Positions 32,051 through 43,211 of a stretch of DNA of 47,726 nt are shown here, piece by piece; the stretch's first letter is position 1; each line of letters starts with the position of its first letter. The DNA lies in the NCBI GenBank assembly GCA_001724025.1, contig MEDJ01000017.1:1-47726 (forward strand), read 5' to 3'. The notes below the pieces were generated by a model, which did no database searches, was not told the origin of the DNA, and saw only the letters and a program-made list of their open reading frames with translations. The DNA is from Acidobacteria bacterium SCN 69-37 (GTDB lineage Bacteria; Acidobacteriota; Vicinamibacteria; Vicinamibacterales; SCN-69-37). The translations under genes and the position numbers were made by a program.

Positions 32051-32097
32051 GTGAACAATTGTGAACAATTTCGAGCATCCGGTTCAACCGGATGCTC
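32051..32097. repeat. Tandem 10-bp repeat and a hairpin that copies the tRNA-Asn anticodon arm
   Basis: GTGAACAATT is repeated at 32051-32060 and 32061-32070. GAGCATCCGG (32073-32082) and CCGGATGCTC (32088-32097) form a perfect 10-bp stem with loop TTCAA. The left arm is identical to 31957-31966 in the tRNA. It may be a terminator for the tRNA or a relic of an integration site. Confidence 0.55.
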
Positions 32098-32141
32098 CGT
32101 AAAGAGGCGGCGCCGACCAGTGCATTGTGCCGACGAGGGCG

Positions 32142-32927
32142 CTACACGCCGAGGCCTTTCCTGTACGCGTCGAACAGGCGCGCGGTCAACGTGCGCAGCC
32201 GTTCGTCGAACGCGCCATTCCGGTACTCGTAGACCGTGCTGGATCCCAGCGGCGAGTCAGGATCCGCCAGGGCTTCCAGGATCGGTCGGATGTTTGCTGT
32301 CAGGGCTTCATCAATCAGTTTCTGGCCGTCGTGACCAAGGAGATAGGCACCGGCGAGATCGAAATCGATGAGCGTGCCGCGGTGCTCGACGCCGTACAGA
32401 CGTTCCGAGTCCTCCTCGTAGTGAATCAGACAGTGAAGCACACCAGCCGGATCGCGCGGCATGAGCCGATCGGAGTACGCAACGAGTTTCAGAAGCGCGT
32501 ACAGCGGAATCGTGACCAGAGGTAGCGCGCGACCGATGCCAGGGTTGGCTGTGGTCTGTGACTCGAAGATGCGATTGAAACCGAGCATGTTGTACGGCGT
32601 GCTCGGTGGAATCCGAAGCAGACCGTCTGGCGCAAGGGTTTCGCTTTACGGGAGCACGTCGATCCTGCCGGTGCCACGCTCTGGCTGGCGTGTTCGCACG
32701 AAGCCGTACTGCGGTTGTTCGAGCACGCCCTTGACGCGATCGAACTCGGGCAGCGTGTCCACGAGGACGACCGCATCGGCGTCGTTCGTCTTCCTGGACG
32801 GCGGCGTCTTCAATAGCAGTTCAGGCACGAGCGCACCGATGATGCAATAGCGAACACCGGCGTGCTCGAGGCCATCCGCGAGTGCCACGACGGTTTCAAG
32901 AAGACGTGGATCAAGTCGTGGGGGCAT
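32142..32927 (-). pseudogene. AbiEii-type nucleotidyltransferase toxin interrupted by one in-frame stop
   Basis: The two halves, 32927-32649 and 32645-32142, share one frame and are separated only by TAA at 32648-32646. The first half has CIIGALVPELLLKTPPSRKT then NDADAVVLVD, the nucleotidyltransferase core with its Asp-x-Asp. The second continues LLRIPPSTPYNMLGFNR and LPLVTIPLYALLKLVAYSDR, where AbiEii/AbiGii toxins have the kinase-like helix. Full length would be 261 residues. The start overlaps the AbiEi gene by 17 bp. Confidence 0.75.
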
Positions 32928-33975
32928 CGGGCGCTTCGATCAATGGCAACAGCAGTTCCGCCGCGTCGTTCGCCTGACCAGTGCCGTGATATCGAAGCTC
33001 GGCATAGGCCAGCAAGGCCGGTGCGGTCGGAACGGCGTCGTCTTGTGTCGTCTGGCGGACCAGATTCGGGATCGGTGGTTCAATGACGATGAGGTTCGCC
33101 TCACCCTGCGTCGGCTGGGCCTTGAGTTCACGCGCAACCGCGTCCGTGATCGCATCAGGCGCCGCATAGATCTCTGTGACGTCGGTCTGGTAGTAGTGCG
33201 TCAGCGCCAATGCGGTGGTGGCGCCTGTCGTGCACCATGCGATGTCGTGCGCTTTCAGCACCTCTTGTACACGGCGTAACAGATCGTCAGGAACGGCCTT
33301 CTGCACGCGAAGGCGTCGCTCGTTGAGTCGGGGACGCAGCGTGTTCACGTAGGCGTGCGTCCACAGCGGGAGCAGCTCACGACGCCCGATCAATGTCCGA
33401 CGATGCCGCCCACGAGCGTCGAGTAGGCCGCGACGCTGGAGATCGCGAAGACACGTCATGACGGTTGGCGCAGTCACACCTGCCGCCGCAGCCAGTTCGT
33501 GATATGGGCCTTCGAACAAAGTGGGCCGGAGGAGGCCCGCCAGCACCACCTTCACCCATCCCTTCGTGATGCCGCGTGGCTTGGTGTTGGTGCGGTCGGG
33601 CCGTTTGCCTTCGACGTGGATCAGTACACCCGGTGCGTCCAGATGGACGTTGCCGGCATCGTCCGCGTAGTCGATGCCCCGGCGCCGGAGGAACTCGGCC
33701 TGTTTCGGCGGGACGTACGCGGCAAGGAGTAGCGCTCGCGTCGTGGCCTTTAACTTGGGCAGCGTCTCGATCAGTTGTGCCAGCCGATTGGCAAGGACCT
33801 GGATGTCCTGCTGGGGCAAATGGTTCTTGAACGCGACCACCCAGCGAACCGCTCCCCGTGGGCCTTGCCACACCAGCACCCCATCCGCCTGCCCGTGTGG
33901 AGCCGGCGTTATTTTGGCCGTAGGCAGCCAGGCTGCGAGACGTTCGCGTGTGACGGGGGGAATGGGATACCGCAC
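32911..33975 (-). CDS. Long-form AbiEi family antitoxin
   Basis: A 354-residue protein upstream of and overlapping the broken toxin gene. The N-terminal part (VLVWQGPRGAVRWVVAFKNH; PKQAEFLRRRGIDYADDAGN) resembles an inactivated restriction-endonuclease-like fold seen in long AbiEi proteins. A winged helix follows (HELAAAAGVTAPTVMTCLRD, then LQRRGLLDARG) and the usual AbiEi C-terminal domain. It would repress the operon and counter the toxin. Unlike the two AbiEi genes in the tRNA-Ser element, this is a different subfamily. Confidence 0.8.
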   Translation of the reverse strand: MRYPIPPVTRERLAAWLPTAKITPAPHGQADGVLVWQGPRGAVRWVVAFKNHLPQQDIQVLANRLAQLIETLPKLKATTRALLLAAYVPPKQAEFLRRRGIDYADDAGNVHLDAPGVLIHVEGKRPDRTNTKPRGITKGWVKVVLAGLLRPTLFEGPYHELAAAAGVTAPTVMTCLRDLQRRGLLDARGRHRRTLIGRRELLPLWTHAYVNTLRPRLNERRLRVQKAVPDDLLRRVQEVLKAHDIAWCTTGATTALALTHYYQTDVTEIYAAPDAITDAVARELKAQPTQGEANLIVIEPPIPNLVRQTTQDDAVPTAPALLAYAELRYHGTGQANDAAELLLPLIEAPDAPTT

Positions 33976-33987
33976 AGATTAAGTATA

Positions 33988-34013
33988 TGATGTAATTAAA
34001 TAATATTTCATCA
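33988..34013. promoter_or_regulatory. AT-rich promoter/operator region of the AbiE pair
   Basis: TGATG (33988-33992) and CATCA (34009-34013) bracket an 16-bp AT-only core just upstream of the antitoxin ATG at 33975. The stretch is far more AT-rich than anything around it, as at the other AbiEi-type operators, but the palindrome is short. Confidence 0.4.
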
Positions 34014-34058
34014 GTCGTCCGGGATGGTCGCCGAGCCCTGACGTGATCGTCCTCCGGC

Positions 34059-34523
34059 TCACCGAACCAGAGGGCTTTCCCAGACGCGAATCAGCAGGGT
34101 CTTGAGATTCCCGAAGGCCCGTGGTCCCAGTTCCACGGCCCACTGGTGTTCGATGTCCCTCAGGATGTCGTGAATCGTCGCGTAGGCCATGGCGCCCCGC
34201 CTTGTCAGCCGGACGATGCGCGCGCGACCGTGATCGGGGGCATCCGACCGCTCCAGATATCCGGCGGTTTCCAGGCTGCGCAGAACCTGATTCATCGCCT
34301 GCTTGCTGATACCGGCTCGTTCCGCCAGCACGCCAGGACGCTCTCCATCGGGCCCCGGATACTGAAAGATGGCCATGTGCGGGACGCGGAGCTCCGTGAA
34401 GCCCGCGGCGTTCAGATCGCCAATGATGCGACGGTGGATCGCCTGCGCCGGCACGCGCAGCAGCGCGCCAATCAGCATGTCCTTCGATGGAACGGCGCCG
34501 GAGCGCCCGGTGGCTCTTGACAT
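34059..34523 (-). CDS. MarR family transcriptional regulator
   Basis: A 154-residue winged-helix regulator: RVPHMAIFQYPGPDGERPGV, then LAERAGISKQAMNQVLRSLE as recognition helix and GYLERSDAPDHGRARIVRLT as wing. It is divergent from a cupin gene and two matching 17-bp palindromes lie between them, so it most likely represses itself and that gene. Confidence 0.92.
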   Translation of the reverse strand: MSRATGRSGAVPSKDMLIGALLRVPAQAIHRRIIGDLNAAGFTELRVPHMAIFQYPGPDGERPGVLAERAGISKQAMNQVLRSLETAGYLERSDAPDHGRARIVRLTRRGAMAYATIHDILRDIEHQWAVELGPRAFGNLKTLLIRVWESPLVR

Positions 34524-34572
34524 GTTGGTAAAGGAAGTTTACCTTGGCGCGCAATGGTAAATTTCGTTTACT
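34517..34572 (+). promoter_or_regulatory. Promoter overlapped by two MarR-type operators
   Basis: TTGACA (34517-34522), a 17-bp spacer and TACCTT (34540-34545) form a promoter for the cupin gene. Two palindromes of the form GGTAAA-N5-TTTACY lie at 34527-34543 and 34556-34572, the first between -35 and -10, the second past the start of transcription, 29 bp centre to centre. Binding would block transcription. Confidence 0.7.
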
Positions 34573-34588
34573 GAAAGGGAGACTGCCG

Positions 34589-35062
34589 ATGCCATCTGCC
34601 GAATATCGTGTGAGTCCCGCCGACGAGTCGATTCGGCTCGGTCCGCTGTCGATTCGCTTCCTGGCCACCGGTGCCGAGACCCACGGCACACTGGCGCTGT
34701 TCGAGCTCATCGTCCCCGCCGCCGCACGTCTGGCGGCACCGCCACACAGTCACGATCAGTACGACGAAACGATCTACGGCCTCGAGGGCGTCCTGACGTG
34801 GACCGTTGACGACGTGCCGATCGAGGTGCGCGCGGGCGACGCGCTCGTGATTCCGCGCGGCGCCGTGCATCGATTCGACAATCACGGTGAGGTGGCCGCA
34901 ACGGCCGTGTGTGTCGTCACGCCCGCGGCGATCGGTCCGGGGTTCTTCCGCGAGTCCGCCGAGGTGCTCAACGCGGCCGGTGGCGGCCCGCCGGACGGGG
35001 CGCGGCTCGCCGCGATCATGGCGCACCACGGCCCGAAGCCGGTGCCGCCGCCGCAGGGGTAG
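34589..35062 (+). CDS. Cupin domain protein under MarR control
   Basis: A 157-residue cupin: PPHSHDQYDETIYGLEGVLT (motif 1 with metal-binding His/Glu) and GDALVIPRGAVHRFDNHGEV (motif 2). GAAAGGGAGA lies 9 nt before the ATG. Related proteins are quercetin 2,3-dioxygenase-like or sensing cupins; reaction unknown. Divergently transcribed from the MarR regulator. Confidence 0.88.
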   Translation: MPSAEYRVSPADESIRLGPLSIRFLATGAETHGTLALFELIVPAAARLAAPPHSHDQYDETIYGLEGVLTWTVDDVPIEVRAGDALVIPRGAVHRFDNHGEVAATAVCVVTPAAIGPGFFRESAEVLNAAGGGPPDGARLAAIMAHHGPKPVPPPQG

Positions 35063-35146
35063 GCCGCGAGAGGGATGCGCGGCCGGGGACCGGCCGGGCG
35101 GGGCAGTGGCCGCCAGGGCGTGACGACCGTGGATTACGATGCACGC

Positions 35147-35635
35147 ATGCTCGAGATGCTTCGTGACCTCGTCGCGCACAAGGGACACGCGAACGCCACC
35201 ATGCTTGGCGTCATTGGCGCGCACGAGGCCATCGCGGCCGATCCTGACGTGAGCGCCTTGCTCCACCACGTGCTGCTGGCCAACCGCTTCTGGATCCTGA
35301 CGATCCTCGGGCGGCCGTTCGATGTCGAGGTCGAGTCCCGGATCTCCCCGTCATTCGACGATCTGGTCCGGCGGTTTGCGGACGTGCAGACACTGGAAGC
35401 GACGTGGCTGGCCTCGGCGGACGGATCCGATCTCGATCGGATCCTGCGCGATCCGCAGATCCCCGGCGACCAGTGCACGGTGGCGCAGGCATGCGTGCAG
35501 GTCTGCCTGCACTCGCACGGTCATCGCGCCCAGATCGCGAAGCGCGTTCGTTTCCTCGGTGTCGTGCCGCCGCCGACCGATTTCATCAACTGGCTCCCGG
35601 GTCGACCGGCCGCGCTCTGGCCGTCCGGTCAGTGA
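35147..35635 (+). CDS. DinB family protein
   Basis: A four-helix DinB/YfiT-like protein of about 162 residues. LRDLVAHKGHANATMLGVIG opens it; LLHHVLLANRFWILTILGR and AQACVQVCLHSHGHRAQIAK carry the three metal-binding His residues. Such proteins are thiol-dependent metalloenzymes of mostly unknown substrate. GTG 35120 (MTTVDYDAR) is a credible alternative start. Confidence 0.85.
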   Translation: MLEMLRDLVAHKGHANATMLGVIGAHEAIAADPDVSALLHHVLLANRFWILTILGRPFDVEVESRISPSFDDLVRRFADVQTLEATWLASADGSDLDRILRDPQIPGDQCTVAQACVQVCLHSHGHRAQIAKRVRFLGVVPPPTDFINWLPGRPAALWPSGQ

Positions 35636-35743
35636 CGCGGTTCAATCGGCCCGAAGCGCGTCCGCTGGTCGGATCGAGGCGGAGAAGCATTGTCCACGTG
35701 TCAGCAGGGCCGACGGCCGACAACCGCGATAGGATGGGGCGCC

Positions 35744-36427
35744 ATGACGTCCGTCCGGACCTACCGCGCTGGCGGCTCGATTGAGGATTACTGTCGCGCG
35801 TGCCGCACCGATCGGATGCACACGGTCGTCGTCGTGGATACGGACGGCCAGCCGTTGCGCGTCGCGTGCGGCTACTGCGGCAGCGAGCACAACTACCGCG
35901 GCGGCCCGCGTATCGCGCCGTCGGGCGTGCAGGCGCCGGAGACACCAGTCGATGTCCGGTCCGGGCGCGACTCGTCCCCGGGATCGGCCGGATCGGCCCA
36001 CGCGGCGGCCCGCCGGTCGTCGACGACCATGCCGATCGTGACCGAGCGCGAACGTGCAGGATCTCCCATCATGCTGCCAGACACGACTCAGGATCTCGAA
36101 CTGTTGCTCCGCCGCATCATTCGCGAGGAAGCCGGCGTCTCACCGGTCGTGCCCGCGGAGAAGTGGCGCGGCGGGACGCTCGTGCTCAGGCCCGCCAACG
36201 AGGCACTGCAGGAAAAGGTCTGGCCGATCGAGACCTTCTTCCACAAGGTCGTGATGATCCGGAATCGCCTGCGCACGCTCGAACAACAGGTCAATGCGTC
36301 GGATCTGCCGGACGACGTGAAGGTGAAGTTGCAGGGGTATGTCAGCGGTTGCTACGGATCGCTCACGAGCTTCAATGTGCTGTTCGCCGACGAAGACGAT
36401 CAGGTGAAGGGCAGCAGCGGGGAGTAG
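35744..36427 (+). CDS. Hypothetical protein with N-terminal zinc ribbon
   Basis: A 227-residue protein. Residues 15-60 have two Cys pairs, YCRAC and CGYCGSEHNY, likely a zinc ribbon. A low-complexity linker follows, then a helical C-terminal domain (VWPIETFFHKVVMIRNRLRT; LQGYVSGCYGSLTSFNVLFA). I do not recognise the family, but the composition is clearly protein-like throughout. A -10-like TAGGAT lies 8 nt before the ATG. Ends 10 bp before tag. Confidence 0.7.
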   Translation: MTSVRTYRAGGSIEDYCRACRTDRMHTVVVVDTDGQPLRVACGYCGSEHNYRGGPRIAPSGVQAPETPVDVRSGRDSSPGSAGSAHAAARRSSTTMPIVTERERAGSPIMLPDTTQDLELLLRRIIREEAGVSPVVPAEKWRGGTLVLRPANEALQEKVWPIETFFHKVVMIRNRLRTLEQQVNASDLPDDVKVKLQGYVSGCYGSLTSFNVLFADEDDQVKGSSGE

Positions 36428-36437
36428 CCGACGCATC

Positions 36438-37031
36438 ATGGCGACACCCGCGAAGCCGCGCTGCACGTGGGCCTCGAGCGATCCGGTGATGGAGGCCTAT
36501 CACGACGAGGAGTGGGGCGTGCCACTCCGGGACGCGCGGGCGCTCTGGGAAATGCTGATGCTCGAGGGCTTCCAGGCCGGGCTGTCGTGGGCCATCATCC
36601 TCCGCAAGCGCGACGCCTTCCGCGAGGCCTTCGCCGGTTTCGATCCGGACGTGGTCGCACGCTTCACGTCGAAGGACGTCGAGCGGCTGCTGGCGAATCC
36701 GGGCATCGTCCGCGCTCGCGCCAAGATTGACGCGACCATCACCGGCGCGAAGATCTTCTGCGCGATGCGCGACGGCGGCGAGGACTTCGCCGCGTTCTGC
36801 TGGTCATTCGTCGACGGCCGGCCCGTCACCGGCGATGGCCTGTCGTTCCCGGTCACGACCCCGCTCGCCGAACAGATCTCGAAGACGCTCAAGCGTCGAG
36901 GTTTCAAGTTCGTGGGACCGACCATCGTCCATGCCTGGATGCAGGCCGTCGGGCTCGTCAACGACCACTCGTCGGCCTGCTTTCGTCGTGTGCAGGTCGC
37001 AGGCGAAGACCCGGGACGTCCCGGACGCTGA
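36438..37031 (+). CDS. tag: DNA-3-methyladenine glycosylase I
   Basis: A 197-residue base-excision repair enzyme that removes 3-methyladenine. CTWASSDPVMEAYHDEEWG holds the zinc Cys, His and the invariant EWG; LMLEGFQAGLSWAIILRKRD is the family signature; VGPTIVHAWMQAVGLVNDHS gives the C-terminal zinc ligands. Length normal. 10 bp after the zinc-ribbon gene. Confidence 0.95.
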   Translation: MATPAKPRCTWASSDPVMEAYHDEEWGVPLRDARALWEMLMLEGFQAGLSWAIILRKRDAFREAFAGFDPDVVARFTSKDVERLLANPGIVRARAKIDATITGAKIFCAMRDGGEDFAAFCWSFVDGRPVTGDGLSFPVTTPLAEQISKTLKRRGFKFVGPTIVHAWMQAVGLVNDHSSACFRRVQVAGEDPGRPGR

Positions 37032-37121
37032 CGGCCGCCCGCCCGCCCGCGCGCGAGTCGCGTGACGAGGCGCCGCGCGTGCGCCGGTGCGTCCGCGCCT
37101 CGGCTATACTCGGCAGGTTCG

Positions 37122-37583
37122 ATGCGTGCACGCCTGCTCCCGCGTCGTTTCCTGGGATGGACCGTACTGCTGGCCGGCCTGCTGGCCGCCCCGGCCACGG
37201 CACGCCCCGATCAGACTGCCTCGACAGATGTCGGCGGTAACCGCCAGCTCGAACTGGTGGCCAGCGAACGTGCCGCCAGTCTCCTGAGCCGGAAGACCGC
37301 CTCCCACGCCGTCGTCGGCCATCGGTTCGAGCGCGATCGTACTGTCGGCCCGCGTCGGTCCGCCGCGTCTTCGCTCCCGTCCAGCGGTCTGGACGACGGT
37401 TCGGACGCGCAGGACTCGATGGAGACGCGTCACGGAACCTGCGTCGCCCCGATGCTGGCGCCGTCGATCGTGCTCGTCGGCCTCCTGCCGCCGCACGCGA
37501 TCGTCGACGTCGCCGACGCCCACGCACGCGTCATCCTCCGCACGTCCCGCCAGGTTTCCCGCGCCCCACCCGCGATCGGCTAG
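37122..37583 (+). CDS. Hypothetical secreted protein
   Basis: A 153-residue frame with a good signal peptide (MRARLLPRRFLGWTVLLAGL, then LAAPATARPD). A TATACT box lies 11 nt upstream of the start. The mature part has no recognised domain and includes a second hydrophobic stretch (LAPSIVLVGLLPPHAIVDVA). It may be real or a chance frame. Confidence 0.5.
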   Translation: MRARLLPRRFLGWTVLLAGLLAAPATARPDQTASTDVGGNRQLELVASERAASLLSRKTASHAVVGHRFERDRTVGPRRSAASSLPSSGLDDGSDAQDSMETRHGTCVAPMLAPSIVLVGLLPPHAIVDVADAHARVILRTSRQVSRAPPAIG

Positions 37584-37832
37584 CGCCGTTTCTGCGACCT
37601 TGGCCATCCCGGTCGGCGCGGTGTTCCGTGCGAGAACCGCGCATGTCACGCACGACCGACATCCCGGGAGCCATCGTCATCAGTCAGGCCGCGGCCGCCA
37701 GCGATTCGAATCGCTGTCACGGCCGCCCTCGAGAGTCGTCTGCGTGGTGGTGTCAAACATCGAACGTCGATTCCATGGTCAGGAGGCGATGCCGCCGCTC
37801 GCGGTCGCGTCGACGCTCGAGGTGTGCCGGCC

Positions 37833-38414
37833 ATGACGATCGATCTGATCGGCAGCGGCGCGGCCTACGTCGGCATCCTGGCGGCCGCCGCCCTCGAAGG
37901 GGAGTGGACGTTCATCGCGGCCGCGACCCTGGCCGGTCAGGGGATCCTCGATCCGGTGGCGGTCATTGCTGCAGGCACGGTTGGCGCGACGCTCGGGGAT
38001 CAGGTCCTGTTCAACCTGCTGCGCCTGTCACTGGCGGGCGGCCGCGTGCACCGGTGGCTGTCGCGGATGCCTGCCGTTGCACGTCACAGCGATCGCCTGG
38101 TCCGGCAGGTTCGCCGGCACGAGTCGGCCATGATCTTCGCGATCCGGTTCGCCCCGGGCCTGCGCATCGCGCTCACCGCCGCCTGCGCGTATGCCCGCGT
38201 GCCGCCGCTCAAGATGAGTCTGATCAACATCGTCGCGAGCCTCGCCTGGGCGTCGAGCGTGCTGGCGGTCGTCGCGTATGTCGTGCCATCGGTCTTCGCG
38301 CGCCTCGGGATCTCGGAACGGTGGGTCGCGCTGGTGCCGGCCGTGCTCATCCTGATTGTCGTCTCCGTGGTGCGCGTGAAGAGCCGGACCGCCGAGGACG
38401 CCGCGAGCGGATGA
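37833..38414 (+). CDS. DedA family membrane protein
   Basis: A 193-residue SNARE-associated/DedA protein. ALEGEWTFIAAATLAGQGIL, GTVGATLGDQVLFNLLRL and the signature FAIRFAPGLRIALTAACAYA fit the family, whose members flip lipids such as undecaprenyl phosphate. Four to five membrane segments. The 249 bp before it hold no clear gene. Confidence 0.85.
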   Translation: MTIDLIGSGAAYVGILAAAALEGEWTFIAAATLAGQGILDPVAVIAAGTVGATLGDQVLFNLLRLSLAGGRVHRWLSRMPAVARHSDRLVRQVRRHESAMIFAIRFAPGLRIALTAACAYARVPPLKMSLINIVASLAWASSVLAVVAYVVPSVFARLGISERWVALVPAVLILIVVSVVRVKSRTAEDAASG

Positions 38415-38468
38415 CGGGGCCCGCCAGGGATGTCCCGATGGATAATGCGACGGTCCGGGAGGTACAGC

Positions 38469-38906
38469 ATGGCAGCGAACGGATCGGAAGAGGACACGAC
38501 GGCCGCCGCGAAGATCAGCCAGCGCATCGTCGACCTGGGCGACTGGCGCGGCGAGATGCTCGGCCGGATCCGCGCGATCGTCACGGCCGCCGATCCCGGG
38601 ATCGTGGAGGAATGGAAATGGGAGAAGCCCACCAGTCCCGGCACGCCCTGCTGGTCACGCGACGGTCTCATCTGCACCGGTGAAACCCACAGGAACGTCG
38701 TCAAGACGACGTTCGCGAAGGGCGCTTCGCTGGCGGATCCCGGTCGCCTCTTCAACGCGAGCCTCGAGGGCCGCGTGCGCCGCGCCATCGATTTCCACGA
38801 AGGCGACGTGATTGACGCACGGGCGCTGACGGCGCTCGTCCGCGAGGCCGTGGCGCTCAACGTGGCGACTCGCAAGGCCGCACCAGGCCGCCGCGCACGC
38901 CGCTGA
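38469..38906 (+). CDS. DUF1801 domain protein
   Basis: A 145-residue protein with the YdhG/DUF1801 core: EEWKWEKPTSPGTPCWSRDG, LICTGETHRNVVKTTFAKGA and FHEGDVIDARALTALVREAV. Function not known; the fold resembles frataxin/CyaY. GGGAGG lies 7 nt before the ATG. Confidence 0.88.
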   Translation: MAANGSEEDTTAAAKISQRIVDLGDWRGEMLGRIRAIVTAADPGIVEEWKWEKPTSPGTPCWSRDGLICTGETHRNVVKTTFAKGASLADPGRLFNASLEGRVRRAIDFHEGDVIDARALTALVREAVALNVATRKAAPGRRARR

Positions 38907-38969
38907 GCCGCCGGGCGCCCCTATCGTCCCGGGAGACATCGGCCGATCATTGTGACGAGAGGCGGGAAC

Positions 38970-40187
38970 ATGACTGCACCGACACGATCATGGGGACTGG
39001 CGGCGACGATGGCCGCGCTGCTGTGGCTGCCAGGCACGGCCGACGCGCAGCGTCAGGCCGTGGGCGTGACGACCGCCGGTCAGGCCATTGCCGTCGAGCG
39101 CGACGGGGACTTCGTCCGCGTACGCACGCCGGGGCAGCAGGTCGAGGCGTCGGGTGACGACTGGCGCAAGCGGGTCAGCGTCAGCCGCGGTGCCAGCGAC
39201 GCGCTGCTCGTCGAACTCGGCGCGCGCGAGGCCGACGGCACCATCCGCGTGGCGCTCAGCGGCGACATCCTCTTCGATTTCAACAGCACGGCCATCAGGC
39301 CGGCCGCCGGCGACTCCCTCGCCAAGATTGCCCAGGTCATTCGCGACCGGTCACGCGGCGACGTCTACGTCGTCGGGCACACCGACTCGGTGGGCGCCGA
39401 CGCCTACAACCAGAAGCTCTCCGAAGACCGCGCCGCGGCGGTTATTGCGTGGCTCAACCGTACGGAAGGGATCCCCGCGTCGCTCATGCTCGGCCGCGGC
39501 ATGGGCAAGACCCAGCCGGTGGCGTACAACACGCTGCCCAACGGCGCCGACAATCCCCAGGGTCGCGAGCAGAACCGGCGCGTGGAGATCTTCCTGGCCA
39601 CGCGTGACGGCGTCGACCTCCGCAGTGCCGTCGAGGTGACGCGCGTGGCGGGCGCCGGTGGCTCAGACATCGTCGTCGAGCGCAGTGCCGATCGCCAGAC
39701 GGTGCAGGTCGGCGGCCGCACGATCGACGTGCAGCAAGGCGCTGGCGGGCAGCGCCTGCAGGTGGGGGATACCGTTGTCGAGGTACCGCAGGGCGCGGCT
39801 GCCACGACGACGGGTCGGGCGGGCAGTGTGGTGGCGGGTGCGGGAGCGTCGCGCAATCTCCGTGCGTCCCAGCCGCTCCAGTGCTCGGGGACGCGCGTGG
39901 TGACGCTCGAGGGTGTGTTGATCGATACGCCTGGCGTGGCCGTCGAGGCGTCGGGGACCTGCAAGGTCATCATCCGCAACTCGGAGATTCGGTCGCAGAC
40001 GGTCGCGATTGCGGCCAGCGGCATGTCCAACATCGAGATCATCGACAGCGTCGTCACCGGTCGCGTGACGTCCGTTGGCGCCAGCGGGACGGCGGTCGTG
40101 AGCGCGAATGGCAGCGAGTTCCGGGGCGCGCTGGCAAAGAGCGGGCTGGCAACGTTCAACGATCGCGGCGGTAACCGGCTGCCGTAA
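38970..40187 (+). CDS. OmpA-like peptidoglycan-binding protein with C-terminal beta-solenoid-like domain
   Basis: A 405-residue exported protein. Signal peptide ends near TADAQ (27). The OmpA domain has LSGDILFDFNSTAIRPAAGD, VYVVGHTDSVGADAYNQKLS and REQNRRVEIFL, with the peptidoglycan-binding Asp and Arg. The last 110 residues (VVTLEGVLIDTPGVAVEASG; VIIRNSEIRSQTVAIAASGM) are short repeated turns that suggest a right-handed beta helix with DUF3060-like character. Likely outer-membrane- or periplasm-bound. 4 bp before the UvrA-like gene. Confidence 0.85.
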   Translation: MTAPTRSWGLAATMAALLWLPGTADAQRQAVGVTTAGQAIAVERDGDFVRVRTPGQQVEASGDDWRKRVSVSRGASDALLVELGAREADGTIRVALSGDILFDFNSTAIRPAAGDSLAKIAQVIRDRSRGDVYVVGHTDSVGADAYNQKLSEDRAAAVIAWLNRTEGIPASLMLGRGMGKTQPVAYNTLPNGADNPQGREQNRRVEIFLATRDGVDLRSAVEVTRVAGAGGSDIVVERSADRQTVQVGGRTIDVQQGAGGQRLQVGDTVVEVPQGAAATTTGRAGSVVAGAGASRNLRASQPLQCSGTRVVTLEGVLIDTPGVAVEASGTCKVIIRNSEIRSQTVAIAASGMSNIEIIDSVVTGRVTSVGASGTAVVSANGSEFRGALAKSGLATFNDRGGNRLP

Positions 40188-40191
40188 GGAC

Positions 40192-42663
<2,472 letters not shown>

Positions 42664-42741
42664 CCGTTCGCCGGCGTCTCGGGATCAAAGAGGGCGTCGC
42701 CCGTGGACCCGCACGATGACGTGCATCGTGGTGTCGGATCG

Positions 42742-43200
42742 TCAGTGCGAGCCCGGCTGGTAGTGACCCGCTTCGGTACGGAAGGGAATGGCGAGCCGGT
42801 TCCAGCCGTTGATGGCGATGACCGCCAGCGACAGGTCGACCAGCTCCTTCTCGCTGAACTGTGCGCGGACCTCGGCGTACAGCGTGTCCGGCACGTCGCC
42901 CTGCGAGATCAGGGTCAACGCTTCGGTCCAGGCCAGGGCCGCACGCTCGCGCGGACTGTAGAGCGAGGTCTCGCGCCACGCGTTCAGCAGGTACAGGCGC
43001 TGCTCGGTCTCGCCCGCAGCCCGCGCATCCTTGCTGTGCATGTCCAGGCAGTACGCGCAGCCGTTGATCTGCGAGGCCCGCATCTTGACCAGTTCGAGCA
43101 GCGGCCGTTCGAGGCCTGCCTGATCGACGTAACGCTGGAGGCCGACCATGGCCTGCAGACCTCCGGGCGAAGTCTTTGCGTAATCTGCGCGTTGAGACAC
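42742..43200 (-). CDS. Carboxymuconolactone decarboxylase/AhpD-like protein
   Basis: A 152-residue alpha-helical protein with the AhpD-type active site CAYCLDMHSKDARAAG (CxxC plus His). ELVKMRASQINGCAYC and WRETSLYSPRERAALAWTEA are typical of the CMD/AhpD group, which reduce peroxiredoxin partners. GTG start with AGAAAGGAC upstream. It is 11 bp after tpx in the same operon, suggesting a shared role against peroxide. Confidence 0.92.
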   Translation of the reverse strand: MSQRADYAKTSPGGLQAMVGLQRYVDQAGLERPLLELVKMRASQINGCAYCLDMHSKDARAAGETEQRLYLLNAWRETSLYSPRERAALAWTEALTLISQGDVPDTLYAEVRAQFSEKELVDLSLAVIAINGWNRLAIPFRTEAGHYQPGSH

Positions 43201-43211
43201 GGTGTCCTTTC

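Noticed and set aside
37628..38683. 351-codon frame overlapping the DedA and DUF1801 genes
   Set aside because: It is an Arg-rich shadow of two recognisable genes in another frame.
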